A stretch of 64,000 bases of DNA from Dyella amyloliquefaciens (GCF_004296575.1 NZ_SAYT01000010.1:54272-118271); one strand, 5' to 3'; shown: positions 1-8,409, counted from the stretch's first letter. Notes: a model not told the origin generated them from the letters alone. Made by a program: numbers and translations.

Positions 1-56
1 GGCCTGGCCGTCCTGGAGGCCAAGTCCTCCGCATGATGCGCGCCAGGGCGAGTGCT

Positions 57-878
57 TCAGCGTTTCTCCGGCACCAGCAAGGTCACCACGAAACGGAAGC
101 CCCAACCTTTCTGTCCCGCGTCGGTGTGCTGCGCCCAGTAACGCACGCCACCGGTAAAGCTCACCGGATGGTTGCCGATGCGCACCAGCTTGCCGATCGT
201 GAGGTTGACGGGAACGGCCCACTGATGGGCCTTCCAGTCGTAGGTCGACTCGGCGTTGAGACCGTAGGTCCATGCAGTCGGCGTGTTGTAGCTGAGGAAC
301 GGCTGGATGAACGTATTGCTGATGTCCGAGTGCGTCCTGTCGTTGCCGACCTTGGCGATCGACCAGATATGGTTGAACAGGAAGCCGTAGGTCCAGGCGT
401 GGTCCTGCTTGAGCACGACGGCAGTGGGCCCCAGGCCCCAGCGCTTGCTGCCCAGCAGGTCGTCGGTGGCCGTCGGAATCAGGAAGGCGGGGCCCACGCC
501 CCAGATGATGCCGCTGCTGGAAGGCTTGCTTGGCGAGAAGAACAGGCTCTGCGTGATGTCGCCCAGGCCGAACTGGTGGCCGGTGCCCGGCGCGATTTGC
601 GACTGGTCGATCACCGGGACGATGGTGCGCGAGATCATGTTCCAGTCATTGCCGATGGGTACGGGAATCACCGGCTGGAAATTCATGTAGGTGCGATGAC
701 CATCGTCAAGTGGGCCGATGTTCTGGTCGTAGTTGAACTGGAACGGGACGCTGATCATGGCCGCGACGGGATTGGACAGCTTCTTGGCGAGCTCGGCGTT
801 GTCGTTGCTTTCCTGCGCGTGCGCCGTGGCGGACAGGGTGACGATGCCGGCGACGATCAGGGCTCGGGTGATAGGCAT
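57..878 (-). CDS. secreted beta-barrel-type transporter-like protein
   Basis: A 273-residue protein. Residues 1-21 form a clear signal peptide (MPITRALIVAG... ending SATAHA), so export to the periplasm or outer membrane is expected. The mature part is rich in alternating aromatic/polar strands (for example WTYGFLFNHIWSI and WTYGLNAESTYDW). It resembles the family usually annotated as transporter, neuromedin U or MetA-pathway phenol degradation protein, whose role is unproven. I chose the ATG at 878 because it begins the signal peptide and has AGGA just upstream; the frame stays open further upstream without an export signal. The gene is divergent from a second barrel-type gene at 1193, with an inverted repeat between them. 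The family assignment is recognition from sequence; the substrate is unknown. Confidence 0.75.
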   Translation of the reverse strand: MPITRALIVAGIVTLSATAHAQESNDNAELAKKLSNPVAAMISVPFQFNYDQNIGPLDDGHRTYMNFQPVIPVPIGNDWNMISRTIVPVIDQSQIAPGTGHQFGLGDITQSLFFSPSKPSSSGIIWGVGPAFLIPTATDDLLGSKRWGLGPTAVVLKQDHAWTYGFLFNHIWSIAKVGNDRTHSDISNTFIQPFLSYNTPTAWTYGLNAESTYDWKAHQWAVPVNLTIGKLVRIGNHPVSFTGGVRYWAQHTDAGQKGWGFRFVVTLLVPEKR

Positions 879-1192
879 GAATGTCGTCCTGGGCAGTGGG
901 CGGTTGGCGAGCCACCGGACACAGCTCACCGTGCGCAGCGCGTCGCGCCGTTGGGATGCGTTTGAGCGGGGAGGGCGGTCGTTGGCATCAAGCCTGTCGG
1001 CTGGCTGCCGGAGCGACAAGCGCAAATCCACCAACGTTCACACCGTAAATCTACTTAGGGCCACTAGGTGGAATTGCGCTTGTCCGACATCGCCCGGGCA
1101 ACGAACCTGAGGCCCGTACCACGTGGCGTCAGGTGCCCATACCGCCCCCACGGCAAGCCTGGCTGGCCAACCTCCACATCTGTAGAGATGCC
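879..1192. other. divergent intergenic region, 314 bp
   Basis: No gene is supported here. The stretch separates two divergently transcribed secreted barrel-type genes and must hold both promoters. Its only clear structure is the inverted repeat at 1015-1084. I could not identify convincing -35/-10 pairs. Confidence 0.6.
1015..1084. repeat. inverted repeat, 18-bp arms, possible operator or small palindromic element
   Basis: The arms at 1015-1032 (GACAAGCGCAAATCCACC) and 1067-1084 (reverse complement with one mismatch) are separated by about 34 bp. It sits centrally between the divergent starts at 878 and 1193. It could be a shared operator or a dispersed palindromic element; the sequence alone does not decide. 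Confidence 0.6.
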
Positions 1193-2137
1193 ATGAAACG
1201 ACTTGCGCTCCCCATGCTTCTGGCCGCCGCCGCCGTGGCGATGCCCGCACACGCGACCGAGACGGCGCTGGGGCGCCCGATCACCGGCCTGCAGGCCACC
1301 TCGTATTCGGGCCTGATTCCACCGACGCCGGGCTGGAACTGGGTCACCTCGTACATCTATTACGACGGCTCCATCAGCGGTTCCAAGGAAGTGCCGCTGG
1401 CCGGCGGCGGCACCTCGCTGGGCCTGGAGGCGGAATTCCAGCTGCTGTCGGCGACGGGCCTGTACATATGGAACACCCAGCCATCGTCGTGGAACTACGC
1501 CTCGATGGTGACCTTGCCGATCGCCTATGCCGACGTGAACGTCAACGCGCGACTCGGGCCGTTCAGCGCCAGGCGCTCGGACACCGACTTCGGCCTGTAT
1601 GACATGTTCTTCGCGCCGGTGATCGCCAGCCATCACTTCAACGAGCTGCAGCATGTGTCGCTGTCGCTGTACATCTACGCGCCCACCGGCGATTACACGA
1701 AAGGCAAGCTCGCCAATCTCAGCCTGAACAACTGGACGTTCTCGCCCACCGTCGGCTACACGCAGCTGTTCGACAAGGGCTCGCTGGAATGGAGCACCAC
1801 CGCGGCGGTCGATATCTATACCAAGGACAACGCCACCGACTACCAGAACGGTGCCGTGTTTCGCGTCGACTCGCTGCTGGTCAAGCGCTTCCCTACGGGC
1901 TGGGGCGTCGGCGCGGTAGGCGGGTGGATCTACCAGCTGGAGGATGACACCGGCCCGATCGCCGATGCGCTCAACGGCTTCAAGGGACGTTCGCTCGCGC
2001 TGGGCCCGATGGTGAACTACCTGAAGAAGTGGCAGGGCGGGCAGGTCGAGTTTTCCGCGCGATGGCTGCACGAGTTCGACGTGAAGAACCGATTGCAGGG
2101 CAACCCGTTCATGCTGTCGGCGACGATCACGCTCTGA
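1193..2137 (+). CDS. secreted SphA/phenol MetA-like barrel protein
   Basis: A 314-residue protein with a cleavable signal peptide (MKRLALPMLLAAAAVAMPAHA, residues 1-21). The mature part is strand-rich, with many Tyr/Trp (LYIWNTQ, LSLYIYAPTGDYTKGK, GGWIYQLED). It ends in an aromatic/hydrophobic strand finishing SATITL, as expected of an outer-membrane beta barrel. It matches the loosely defined SphA/MetA-like transporter family, with the family role in hydrophobic compound uptake being only a suggestion. The ATG at 1193 is preferred over the in-frame ATG at 1133 because it starts the signal peptide. It is divergent from the 57-878 gene, a distant relative in architecture, and is followed by the convergent DUF2252 gene. 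Confidence 0.75.
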   Translation: MKRLALPMLLAAAAVAMPAHATETALGRPITGLQATSYSGLIPPTPGWNWVTSYIYYDGSISGSKEVPLAGGGTSLGLEAEFQLLSATGLYIWNTQPSSWNYASMVTLPIAYADVNVNARLGPFSARRSDTDFGLYDMFFAPVIASHHFNELQHVSLSLYIYAPTGDYTKGKLANLSLNNWTFSPTVGYTQLFDKGSLEWSTTAAVDIYTKDNATDYQNGAVFRVDSLLVKRFPTGWGVGAVGGWIYQLEDDTGPIADALNGFKGRSLALGPMVNYLKKWQGGQVEFSARWLHEFDVKNRLQGNPFMLSATITL

Positions 2138-2161
2138 CCGTTCCGCGGAGGCGTGAGCTGC

Positions 2162-3370
2162 TCACGCCTTGCCGCCGACATAACGGCGGCAATGATCCAG
2201 GTAGTCTTTCTCGTGCATCGAAAGAAGGCCTGTGACGGCCGTCCATAACCATGAGGGTGCTTCGAGCGTACGTGAATGATTGCGTCGCAACTCGACGCAC
2301 CAGGCCTTGCGGGTGTCGGCATCCATTTGGCGGGAATGGGCATGCCCCACCACGTGGGCGAGAAATGCCGCGACGCGTCGCGCCTGCTTGCTCCCGAGTC
2401 GCGCGATATCGATCTTCAGATCCTGTGGCAGCAGTTCGCGGACGAACACCGATTTGCCGAGCAGTTGCGCCGGGCGCATGCGATCACCCAGGGCAGGCGA
2501 GAGATGCCGCGCGGCCGTGACGACGCGCTGTGCGCTGTCACGCGGCATGCGCACGCCGGCTGCGCGCGGCGCTATGGATGCTGCCGCCTCCTTGATGTCC
2601 ACGAGACAGAGATCGTCTCCTTCCACGACGTTGCCATCCACGTCCAGCAGCACCGCATAGCGGAGTTTGCCCAGCGAGCTGCAGCCCTTGCGCCAGTACG
2701 CGGCGTCGAGAACCTTGACCTTGCCCTGCGGTTCGCGATGGCGGAGACGGGTGACGAGCGTATCCAGTTCCGCTTGCCGGAACAGCGCCTGGATGGCCTT
2801 GCGCTCTCCGGCCGCCAGTGGCCAGAACTCCTTGCCAGGCGGGAAACGCAGCGCCGGACCGGGAAGACGCTCATCGGCCAGCGATTGCCAGCTGCGGCGA
2901 AGTGCTTTCCTCATCAGGCGGCGAATCTTGAGCGGCATCTCCGGTTCGTCATCATCGTTGTCGGGAAACGCGGCTTCGTAACCATCCAGCATCGCCTCCA
3001 TCATGTTCGCGGTGGTGATGCCCGGCAGGTTCGAACCGCGCGCGGCCATGGCCAGCGACAGCGCGAGGCGGATTAGGTCATAGGCGGGGTTGCCGATGAC
3101 GCTTTGGTCGAAATCGCGAATCTGGATATGTACGTGCCCCTGATCGTCGGCGACCGGGCCGATGTTGCCCATATGGCAGTCACCGCAGATCCAGATGGCT
3201 GGGCCGTCGGGAAGGGTTGGGGCGGCCGGGGAATCCAGCCATTCGTAAAACCGCGCAGTGTTGCCCCGCACATACGCGTGCGCCGAGCGCGCCATTTTGG
3301 TGTTGCGTCGCGCCGTCAGTGCTCGCAGCCGTTGCGATGGCGCAACGGCGAGCTCGACATGGTCTGGCAT
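2162..3370 (-). CDS. DUF2252 family protein
   Basis: A 402-residue cytoplasmic protein of the DUF2252 family, which is distantly related to aminoglycoside phosphotransferase/kinase folds; its biochemical role is not established. Visible family landmarks are KMARSAHAYVRGNTARFYEW near residues 25-44, the ICGDCHMGNIGP segment near 61-72, and RDFDQSVIGNPAYDLIRL near 85-102, which looks like a metal/nucleotide site. The start at 3370 is chosen because AGGGAGCG lies at proper spacing; the frame is open to 3409 but without a comparable ribosome site. It is convergent with the barrel gene at 1193-2137 and appears monocistronic. Confidence 0.85.
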   Translation of the reverse strand: MPDHVELAVAPSQRLRALTARRNTKMARSAHAYVRGNTARFYEWLDSPAAPTLPDGPAIWICGDCHMGNIGPVADDQGHVHIQIRDFDQSVIGNPAYDLIRLALSLAMAARGSNLPGITTANMMEAMLDGYEAAFPDNDDDEPEMPLKIRRLMRKALRRSWQSLADERLPGPALRFPPGKEFWPLAAGERKAIQALFRQAELDTLVTRLRHREPQGKVKVLDAAYWRKGCSSLGKLRYAVLLDVDGNVVEGDDLCLVDIKEAAASIAPRAAGVRMPRDSAQRVVTAARHLSPALGDRMRPAQLLGKSVFVRELLPQDLKIDIARLGSKQARRVAAFLAHVVGHAHSRQMDADTRKAWCVELRRNHSRTLEAPSWLWTAVTGLLSMHEKDYLDHCRRYVGGKA

Positions 3371-3471
3371 GTTCGCTCCCTTGCAGTCACCAACGACTGT
3401 TGCGAACACCGGATGAAGGGAGTGTCAGATTCGCTGAGGGGGCGTGTCGCGTGATCTCCGCGAAAAGGTGT

Positions 3472-3744
3472 TCAGTGCGGCTCGTCGGCGGCATCGTAAA
3501 TGCACGACAGCACCGCCGCGGCCGCCGCATACAGCGTGGCGGGCACTTCCTGGCGCAGCCTCAGCGAGGCGAGCAGTGCGGCCATCTGGGGATCGTGGTG
3601 CAGCGGTATGCCCAGCGCGCGCGCGCGGGCCAGCAACGTTTCCAGTGATTCGGGCGGCAGACTGGCGCTGGGCGCGACATCGTTCGGGCCACCGGAAAGG
3701 CGGAGCGTGACGCGTCGGCGGGCGGGAGGCAGTGTCGTGCTCAT
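3472..3744 (-). CDS. FlhB C-terminal-like (EscU/YscU/HrcU family) small protein
   Basis: A 90-residue protein resembling only the cytoplasmic C-terminal domain of the flagellar export switch FlhB: the segment DPQMAALLASLRLRQEVPATLYAAAAAVLSCIYD aligns with the FlhB tail. There is no membrane domain and no NPTH autocleavage motif, so it cannot act as a full export gate. Related stand-alone FlhB tails exist in other bacteria, where they can modulate or partly replace the FlhB tail. Its ATG overlaps the stop of the upstream fliK-like gene by 4 bp, so the two are translationally coupled. Such pairing supports a role in flagellar or type III export substrate switching. The function is inferred. Confidence 0.8.
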   Translation of the reverse strand: MSTTLPPARRRVTLRLSGGPNDVAPSASLPPESLETLLARARALGIPLHHDPQMAALLASLRLRQEVPATLYAAAAAVLSCIYDAADEPH

Positions 3745-4880
3745 GCCATGGTCTTCAGCAGGATGGCGCTGTGCGGGCTGCTGGCGTGCGGCAGGCCTTG
3801 CTGGCAGCTCAACTGGTCGAGGATCAAGCCCGTGGCGGCCAGCTGCTGGCGCAGCGCGCCGAACAGAAGCTCAAGCTTGTGCACCGTGCTGGCGCGCTCG
3901 GCCCACAGGCGCACCGCCAGGCGCAGATCGCGCAGCTGCAGTTCGCCCTGGACCGGTCCTAGCGCCGGCAGGTCGATCGTGAAGCCCAGCGTCCAGGCGG
4001 AACCGGCTTCGGCGTCGGCATGCTGTTGCAGCTGGATCTGCAGGATGTCGCGGCCGCCTTCGCCCTGCAGCGGGATCTCGATCATCCACGCCGCCACCGT
4101 GGTGGCTTCGAGCTGGGCGACTTCCACGCGGGCCAGTGCGGCGTGCACTTCGCCGTGCAGGCGGATCAGCAGCGCGTCGACGTCGTCGTTGAGCAATTCG
4201 GGCGGCAGCGCAATGCGCGGCTGCGGCAGCAGGCCGCGTTGCTGCAGTGGCGGCGGGGTTTCGTTGCCGCTGGTGGCGGCACGGCGACCCGGCAGGTAAT
4301 CGTCCAGCAGGCTGGCCAGGCGCAGCAGCGCACCCTTCCAGTCCTCCTGGCTCAGCGCGGCCATGTCGAGCTGCGACTGGGCGAGCTGGGATTCAAGGAA
4401 CAGGCCGCTGCGGCTGATCGCTTCGCGCAGGCCTTCGCCGCGCGTGATCTCGGTCGGCGTGCGTACGACGTGTTCCAGCAGGGCGAGTGCCGGGCGCAGG
4501 TAGGCAGGCAGCTGGCGCAGCGCGGGACGCTGGGCCAGCGCATCGAGCGTGGCGAGCAGCGGAGCGTAGCCGTTCTGTTGCGGGAGCCGTTCGCGCATCG
4601 CCACCTGGATGGCGGGCTCGGGCGTGTGCGGTGCGATCACTTCCAGCATCGGCTGCGCGCCGAGGGTGAGCACGCGCACCTGGAACTGCGACGGCAGCTG
4701 GCTGCGTGGCGCCTCGGCCTCCACGGCCAGGGCGCCGATCTGCAGCACCATCATGCCGTCCTGATTGATCCCCAGCGGCCTCGCGGACAACACCGTCCCG
4801 ATGCGCCAGCTTTCGGCAGCACTGCCGGAAGCGGCGCCGGCCCAGGTGAGGGCGGCCAGGCTGGTGGGTTGGATGACCAA
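3741..4880 (-). CDS. fliK: FliK-like flagellar hook-length control protein
   Basis: A 379-residue protein whose C-terminal part (about 270-365) matches the Flg_hook domain of FliK: TIDLPALGPVQGELQLRDLRLAVRLWAER followed by a helix ending AATGLILDQL. Length is close to the classical FliK (about 375). FliK measures hook length and triggers the FlhB export switch. This copy lies outside a flagellar structural operon and is paired with an FlhB-tail gene (4-bp overlap), so it may be a second FliK or a FliK paralogue serving the flagellum from a separate locus. A sigma-28 type promoter reads toward it from 4957-4931. The symbol is tentative because the main flagellar cluster is outside the window. 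Confidence 0.75.
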   Translation of the reverse strand: MVIQPTSLAALTWAGAASGSAAESWRIGTVLSARPLGINQDGMMVLQIGALAVEAEAPRSQLPSQFQVRVLTLGAQPMLEVIAPHTPEPAIQVAMRERLPQQNGYAPLLATLDALAQRPALRQLPAYLRPALALLEHVVRTPTEITRGEGLREAISRSGLFLESQLAQSQLDMAALSQEDWKGALLRLASLLDDYLPGRRAATSGNETPPPLQQRGLLPQPRIALPPELLNDDVDALLIRLHGEVHAALARVEVAQLEATTVAAWMIEIPLQGEGGRDILQIQLQQHADAEAGSAWTLGFTIDLPALGPVQGELQLRDLRLAVRLWAERASTVHKLELLFGALRQQLAATGLILDQLSCQQGLPHASSPHSAILLKTMA

Positions 4881-4930
4881 TCAAGACTCCTTGCGGCCGG
4901 GATCCGTGCGCGCGCCCTTCCGTGCACTGT

Positions 4931-4957
4931 TGATCGGCCGCCCCGGAAAGAACTTGA
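4931..4957 (-). promoter_or_regulatory. sigma-28 (FliA) type promoter for the fliK-like operon
   Basis: Read on the minus strand it is TCAA-N15-GCCGATCA, with GTTC directly after the -35 tetramer. This is close to the FliA consensus TAAA-N15-GCCGATAA. The predicted start lies about 45 nt upstream of the ATG at 4880. It is back-to-back with the stronger plus-strand site at 5005. Confidence 0.7.
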
Positions 4958-5004
4958 GGGAATTTTTTTCGGTTCCGGAACAGCCATGTCGCGGCCCCGA
5001 TGGC

Positions 5005-5031
5005 TAAAGCAGATCCCGTTATGGCCGATAA
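5005..5031 (+). promoter_or_regulatory. sigma-28 (FliA) consensus promoter for STAS-cheY-cheA
   Basis: An exact match to the flagellar sigma-28 consensus: TAAA at 5005-5008, a 15-bp spacer, then GCCGATAA at 5024-5031. The expected transcript start near 5038 gives a leader of about 34 nt before the STAS gene at 5072. It indicates late-flagellar class expression of the chemotaxis genes that follow. Confidence 0.93.
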
Positions 5032-5071
5032 GCACCCCGTAGACGCCCGTGGGGCGCAGTGAGGACAGGCC

Positions 5072-5392
5072 ATGGGAAGCAAGACAAACCCACAACGCAA
5101 AACTGGCGAGGCACGGGTGATCGCACTGCCCGCGGATTTCCGCCTGGCCGACCTCGCCGACGTGAAAGCCGGCCTGCTGCAGGCACTGGAAGCGCCGTCC
5201 GTCGAACTCGACGGCGCCGGGGTGGAACGTGTGGACACCGCCGCGCTGCAGCTGCTGCTGGCGTTCCGCCGCGCGGCCTCCGCGCAGGGACTGCCGGCCT
5301 CATGGGTAGGTGTGAGTGAAACGATGCGTGATGCGGCAGGCGTACTTGGCCTGACGCAGGCTCTGGAATTGCCGGCAACCATGCCGGCCTGA
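5072..5392 (+). CDS. STAS domain protein
   Basis: A 106-residue single STAS-domain protein of the RsbV/SpoIIAA/MlaB type. The phospho-acceptor region reads VERVDTAALQLLL, with Asp55-Thr56 where RsbV-like proteins have Asp-Ser/Thr. Such proteins are usually regulated by a kinase/phosphatase pair and bind a partner; here the partner is not identified. It is the first gene after the sigma-28 promoter at 5005-5031 and is 14 bp upstream of cheY, so it is expressed with the chemotaxis genes. The start is supported by GAGGA eight to twelve bases upstream. It could tune receptor or motor function; that is inference from context. Confidence 0.85.
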   Translation: MGSKTNPQRKTGEARVIALPADFRLADLADVKAGLLQALEAPSVELDGAGVERVDTAALQLLLAFRRAASAQGLPASWVGVSETMRDAAGVLGLTQALELPATMPA

Positions 5393-5406
5393 AACTGAGG
5401 TGGAAG

Positions 5407-5769
5407 ATGGCAAAGATTCTTGCAGTGGACGATTCGGCTTCGATGCGCGGCATGGTGGCCTTCACCCTTCGCGGCGCCGGTCATGACGTGAGCGAGGCCG
5501 AGAACGGCCAGCTCGCCCTGGACGCCGCCCGCGGCGGCCGTTACGACCTGGTGCTGGCGGACGTGAACATGCCGGTGATGGATGGCATCAGCATGGTGCG
5601 CGAATTGCGCACGATGCCTGAGTACAAGGGCGTGCCGATCCTGATGCTGACCACCGAGTCGCATACCGACAAGAAGATGGAAGGCAAGGCCGCCGGCGCC
5701 ACCGGCTGGCTGGTGAAGCCGTTCGATCCTGAGCAGCTGCTGGCGACCGTCAAGCGCGTGCTGGGCTGA
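5407..5769 (+). CDS. cheY: chemotaxis response regulator CheY
   Basis: A 120-residue single receiver domain. All catalytic positions are present: acidic pair Asp8-Asp9 (VDDS), phospho-acceptor Asp52 (LADVNMPVMDG), Thr82/Thr83 (LTTES) and Lys104 in VKPFD. Length and absence of an output domain fit CheY, the diffusible messenger phosphorylated by CheA that binds the flagellar switch. It follows the STAS gene by 14 bp under the same sigma-28 promoter and precedes cheA. No cheZ is seen in the window, so dephosphorylation must rely on another phosphatase or on spontaneous turnover. Other cheY paralogues elsewhere in the genome cannot be excluded. Confidence 0.93.
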   Translation: MAKILAVDDSASMRGMVAFTLRGAGHDVSEAENGQLALDAARGGRYDLVLADVNMPVMDGISMVRELRTMPEYKGVPILMLTTESHTDKKMEGKAAGATGWLVKPFDPEQLLATVKRVLG

Positions 5770-5810
5770 ACAGCTTTAGCCCCTCTGTTTGAGGGAGTGC
5801 GGGCAACTAG

Positions 5811-5928
5811 CCCCTCTCCCCCGGGAGAGGGGTTGGGGAGAGGGTACGGGTCTTGCGTAACCTTCAACGAAGCGCTCCGCCCGCACCCTCATCCGCCTGC
5901 CGGCACCTTCTCCCAAAGGGAGAAGGGT
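5811..5928. repeat. compound hairpin repeat between cheY and cheA
   Basis: A palindromic CCCCTCTCCC/GGGAGAGGGG hairpin at about 5811-5832 is followed by a GGGG-rich arm. A second hairpin, CCTTCTCCC AAA GGGAGAAGG, lies at about 5907-5927. The same architecture recurs at 53649-53781, so this is a dispersed repeat family typical of xanthomonads rather than a gene-specific terminator. Confidence 0.7.
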
Positions 5929-5968
5929 CTCGATCTGCAAGTTTTCGTTCCACTAGAGAAACCTCCCC

Positions 5969-7960
5969 ATGAGCAAGGCCGGTCTGGCGCAGTTCCAACA
6001 GGTATTCATCGAGGAAAGTCTGGAAGGACTCGACACGATGGAGTCGTCGCTGCTCGCGCTCGACAACGGCGGCGACGGGGAACTGGTGCACACCATTTTC
6101 CGCGCGGCGCACTCGATCAAGGGCGGTGCGGCGACCTTCGGTTTTCCGGAGATGTCGTCGTTCACGCACGAGGCCGAGTCGCTGCTGGACGAGGTGCGCA
6201 GCGGCAAGCGCGAGATCGACGGCGCCATCATCGAACTGCTGCTGCGCACGGTCGATTGCCTGCGCAACATGTTCGCCCGCGCCCAGGCCGGTGAGCCGCT
6301 GAACGATGCGGTGGCCGAAGGCCTGCGCAACGAGCTGGCCGCGATGATGGGACGCGGTGCGCCGGCTGCCGGCGTGCAGGCACGTCGCAACGTGGACCAG
6401 GCCGATGCCTGGACCGTTCGCTTCCGCCCGCATGCGGGCATGCTGGCCGGCGGCAACGAACCCTTGCGGTTGATCCGTGAACTCGCCGGTATCGGCGAAC
6501 TCACGGTCACGCCGGAACTGGACCGCATCCCCGAATTCGCCAAGCTCGATCCGACCGAATGCCACCTGGGCTGGACCATCGAGCTGAAGGGCCCGGCCAA
6601 GCGTGCGGACATCGCTGGCGTGTTCGACTGGGTCGAGGACGAATGCGATCTCGCCATCGAGGCGAAGCACATCGTGGCCGAGGTGGCGGCACCGGTCGCG
6701 GCACCGGCCTCTCCGGCAGCGCCCGTCGCCAACGTCGCCGATGCCGGCGCCGCGCGAGCGCAGCGTGAAGCGAGTGCCGAGTCCAGCTCGGTGCGCGTGT
6801 CGATCGACAAGATCGACGGACTGATCAACCTGGTGGGCGAGCTGGTGATTACCCAGTCCATGCTCGACACCTTCCGCGAAGGCGATATCGATGCCGCGCG
6901 TATGGCCATGCTGGAACACGGCCTGGCCCAGCTGGCGCGACACACGCGCGAGCTGCAGGAAAGCGTCATGGGCATCCGCATGCTGCCCATCGCTTCCGTG
7001 TTCAACCGTTTCCCGCGCATGGTGCGCGACATCAGCCAGAAGCTCGGCAAGCAGGTGAAGCTGGAGCTGGTCGGCGAACAGACCGAGCTGGACAAGACGG
7101 TGCTGGAGAAGATCGGCGACCCGATGGTGCACCTGGTGCGCAACGCGATCGACCACGGCCTGGAAATGCCGGACAAGCGTCGCGCCTCGGGCAAGGGCGA
7201 TACGGGAACGCTGACGCTGTCCGCATCGCATCGCGGCGGCAACATCGTGGTGGAGGTGTCCGACGACGGCGCCGGCCTCAATCGCGAGGCCATCGTGGCC
7301 AAGGCCTTGCAGCGCGGCCTGATCGCCAGTGGCGAAGGCATGAGCGACGAAGCCGTGGCAGACCTTATCTTCCAGCCCGGCTTCTCCACTGCCGCGGTGA
7401 CCACCGACCTGTCCGGTCGTGGCGTGGGCATGGACGTGGTTCGCCGCAACGTGTCGGATCTCGGTGGCACGGTGACCATCCGCAGCACGCAGGGCAAGGG
7501 CAGTGTCTTCACCATCACGTTGCCGCTGACGCTGGCGATCATCGATGGCCTCACCGCCGCGGTGGGCGAGGAGCGCTACATCGTGCCGCTGGTGTCCATC
7601 GTGGAATCGGTGCAGCTGAAGGCCGACGCGGTGCGCACCGTGGCCGGTGGCGGCGAACTGTTCCGCTTCCGCAACGAATACCTGCCAGTGATCCGCCTGC
7701 ACGACGTGTTCGGCTGCGAGACCAGCATCCGTTCGATCGACGAAGGCTTGATGGTCGTGGTCGAAGGCGAGGGCGCCCGCGTGGGCCTGTTCGTCGACGG
7801 CCTGATCGGCCAGCAGCAGGCCGTGGTGAAGTCGCTCGAGGCGAACTATCGCCGCGTGCAGGGTATTTCCGGCGCCACCATCCTCGCCGATGGTTCGGTG
7901 GCACTGATCGTGGATATCGCAGGCCTCGTGCGCCTGCAGAGTCGACGCAAGGCGGCCTGA
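5969..7960 (+). CDS. cheA: chemotaxis histidine kinase CheA
   Basis: A 663-residue CheA with the standard order. The P1 Hpt domain (about 1-105) has phosphorylatable His48 in RAAHSIKGGA. A linker/P2-like segment (about 130-240, starting WTVRFRPHAGM) follows. The P3 dimerisation helices (about 270-335, SVRVSIDKIDGLINLVGELVI) precede the P4 HATPase, which has MVHLVRNAIDHGLE (N box), VSDDGAGL (G1) and GRGVGMDVVRRNV (G2). P5 is CheW-like (about 515-655). CheA autophosphorylates in response to receptors and passes phosphate to CheY and CheB. It lies 199 bp downstream of cheY, separated by a hairpin repeat; no obvious separate promoter is visible, so read-through is likely. Confidence 0.96.
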   Translation: MSKAGLAQFQQVFIEESLEGLDTMESSLLALDNGGDGELVHTIFRAAHSIKGGAATFGFPEMSSFTHEAESLLDEVRSGKREIDGAIIELLLRTVDCLRNMFARAQAGEPLNDAVAEGLRNELAAMMGRGAPAAGVQARRNVDQADAWTVRFRPHAGMLAGGNEPLRLIRELAGIGELTVTPELDRIPEFAKLDPTECHLGWTIELKGPAKRADIAGVFDWVEDECDLAIEAKHIVAEVAAPVAAPASPAAPVANVADAGAARAQREASAESSSVRVSIDKIDGLINLVGELVITQSMLDTFREGDIDAARMAMLEHGLAQLARHTRELQESVMGIRMLPIASVFNRFPRMVRDISQKLGKQVKLELVGEQTELDKTVLEKIGDPMVHLVRNAIDHGLEMPDKRRASGKGDTGTLTLSASHRGGNIVVEVSDDGAGLNREAIVAKALQRGLIASGEGMSDEAVADLIFQPGFSTAAVTTDLSGRGVGMDVVRRNVSDLGGTVTIRSTQGKGSVFTITLPLTLAIIDGLTAAVGEERYIVPLVSIVESVQLKADAVRTVAGGGELFRFRNEYLPVIRLHDVFGCETSIRSIDEGLMVVVEGEGARVGLFVDGLIGQQQAVVKSLEANYRRVQGISGATILADGSVALIVDIAGLVRLQSRRKAA

Positions 7961-8409
7961 CCCACAGGCCTGGTCTTCCCTGCCGCTCCGGTCGTGGCCG
8001 GAATGGCAGCTCCGACAAACCCCAACAAAGCCGCTGCAAGAAGCCGCGGCGGCTGGCTTGTGGGCGGCGAATGGGTGAGTTGGGATCAGACGAAGTGCGT
8101 GTCGGCGGGCACAGTGATGCGTGCGTCCGCGACAGAAAACCAGGCTGCCATGCACGTCAGTGCGAGGCAGCTCGCTACAAGGCCGCGTGCCAGGGTCATC
8201 CGTCATTCCGGCGGAAGCCGGAGTTCAGCGTCTCGTGCGCGTGGGAAGGATTCCCGAGGATTCCGGCTTCCGCCGAAATGGCGGACCGAACAGGACACAT
8301 CAGTCGCGACAGGAAGCCGCGGCCGCCGACGCTGGTCGGTGAAGAGCAGTGCAGGGAATGAATCCGGGCAATCGCAGAACAGCCCCCTTTCATTCTGAAG
8401 GTCTCCCCC
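7961..8409. other. intergenic stretch cheA-MCP, 449 bp, with inverted repeat
   Basis: No credible gene is seen; the small frames here lack a ribosome site and codon structure. The main content is the inverted repeat at 8205-8279. I found no sigma-28 type motif in front of the receptor gene at 8410. Confidence 0.5.
8205..8279. repeat. inverted repeat with 22-bp imperfect arms
   Basis: The left arm at 8205-8226 (ATTCCGGCGGAAGCCGG...) pairs with the right arm at 8258-8279 (...CCGGCTTCCGCCGAAAT), with a few mismatches and a 31-bp loop. It resembles the common 'ATTCCGGC...' dispersed palindromes of GC-rich proteobacteria. Confidence 0.65.

Noticed and set aside
5864..8206. 780-residue open frame antisense to cheA
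   Set aside because: A high-GC shadow: low-complexity His/Arg/Ala-rich text, no ribosome site, and the opposite strand encodes an unmistakable CheA.
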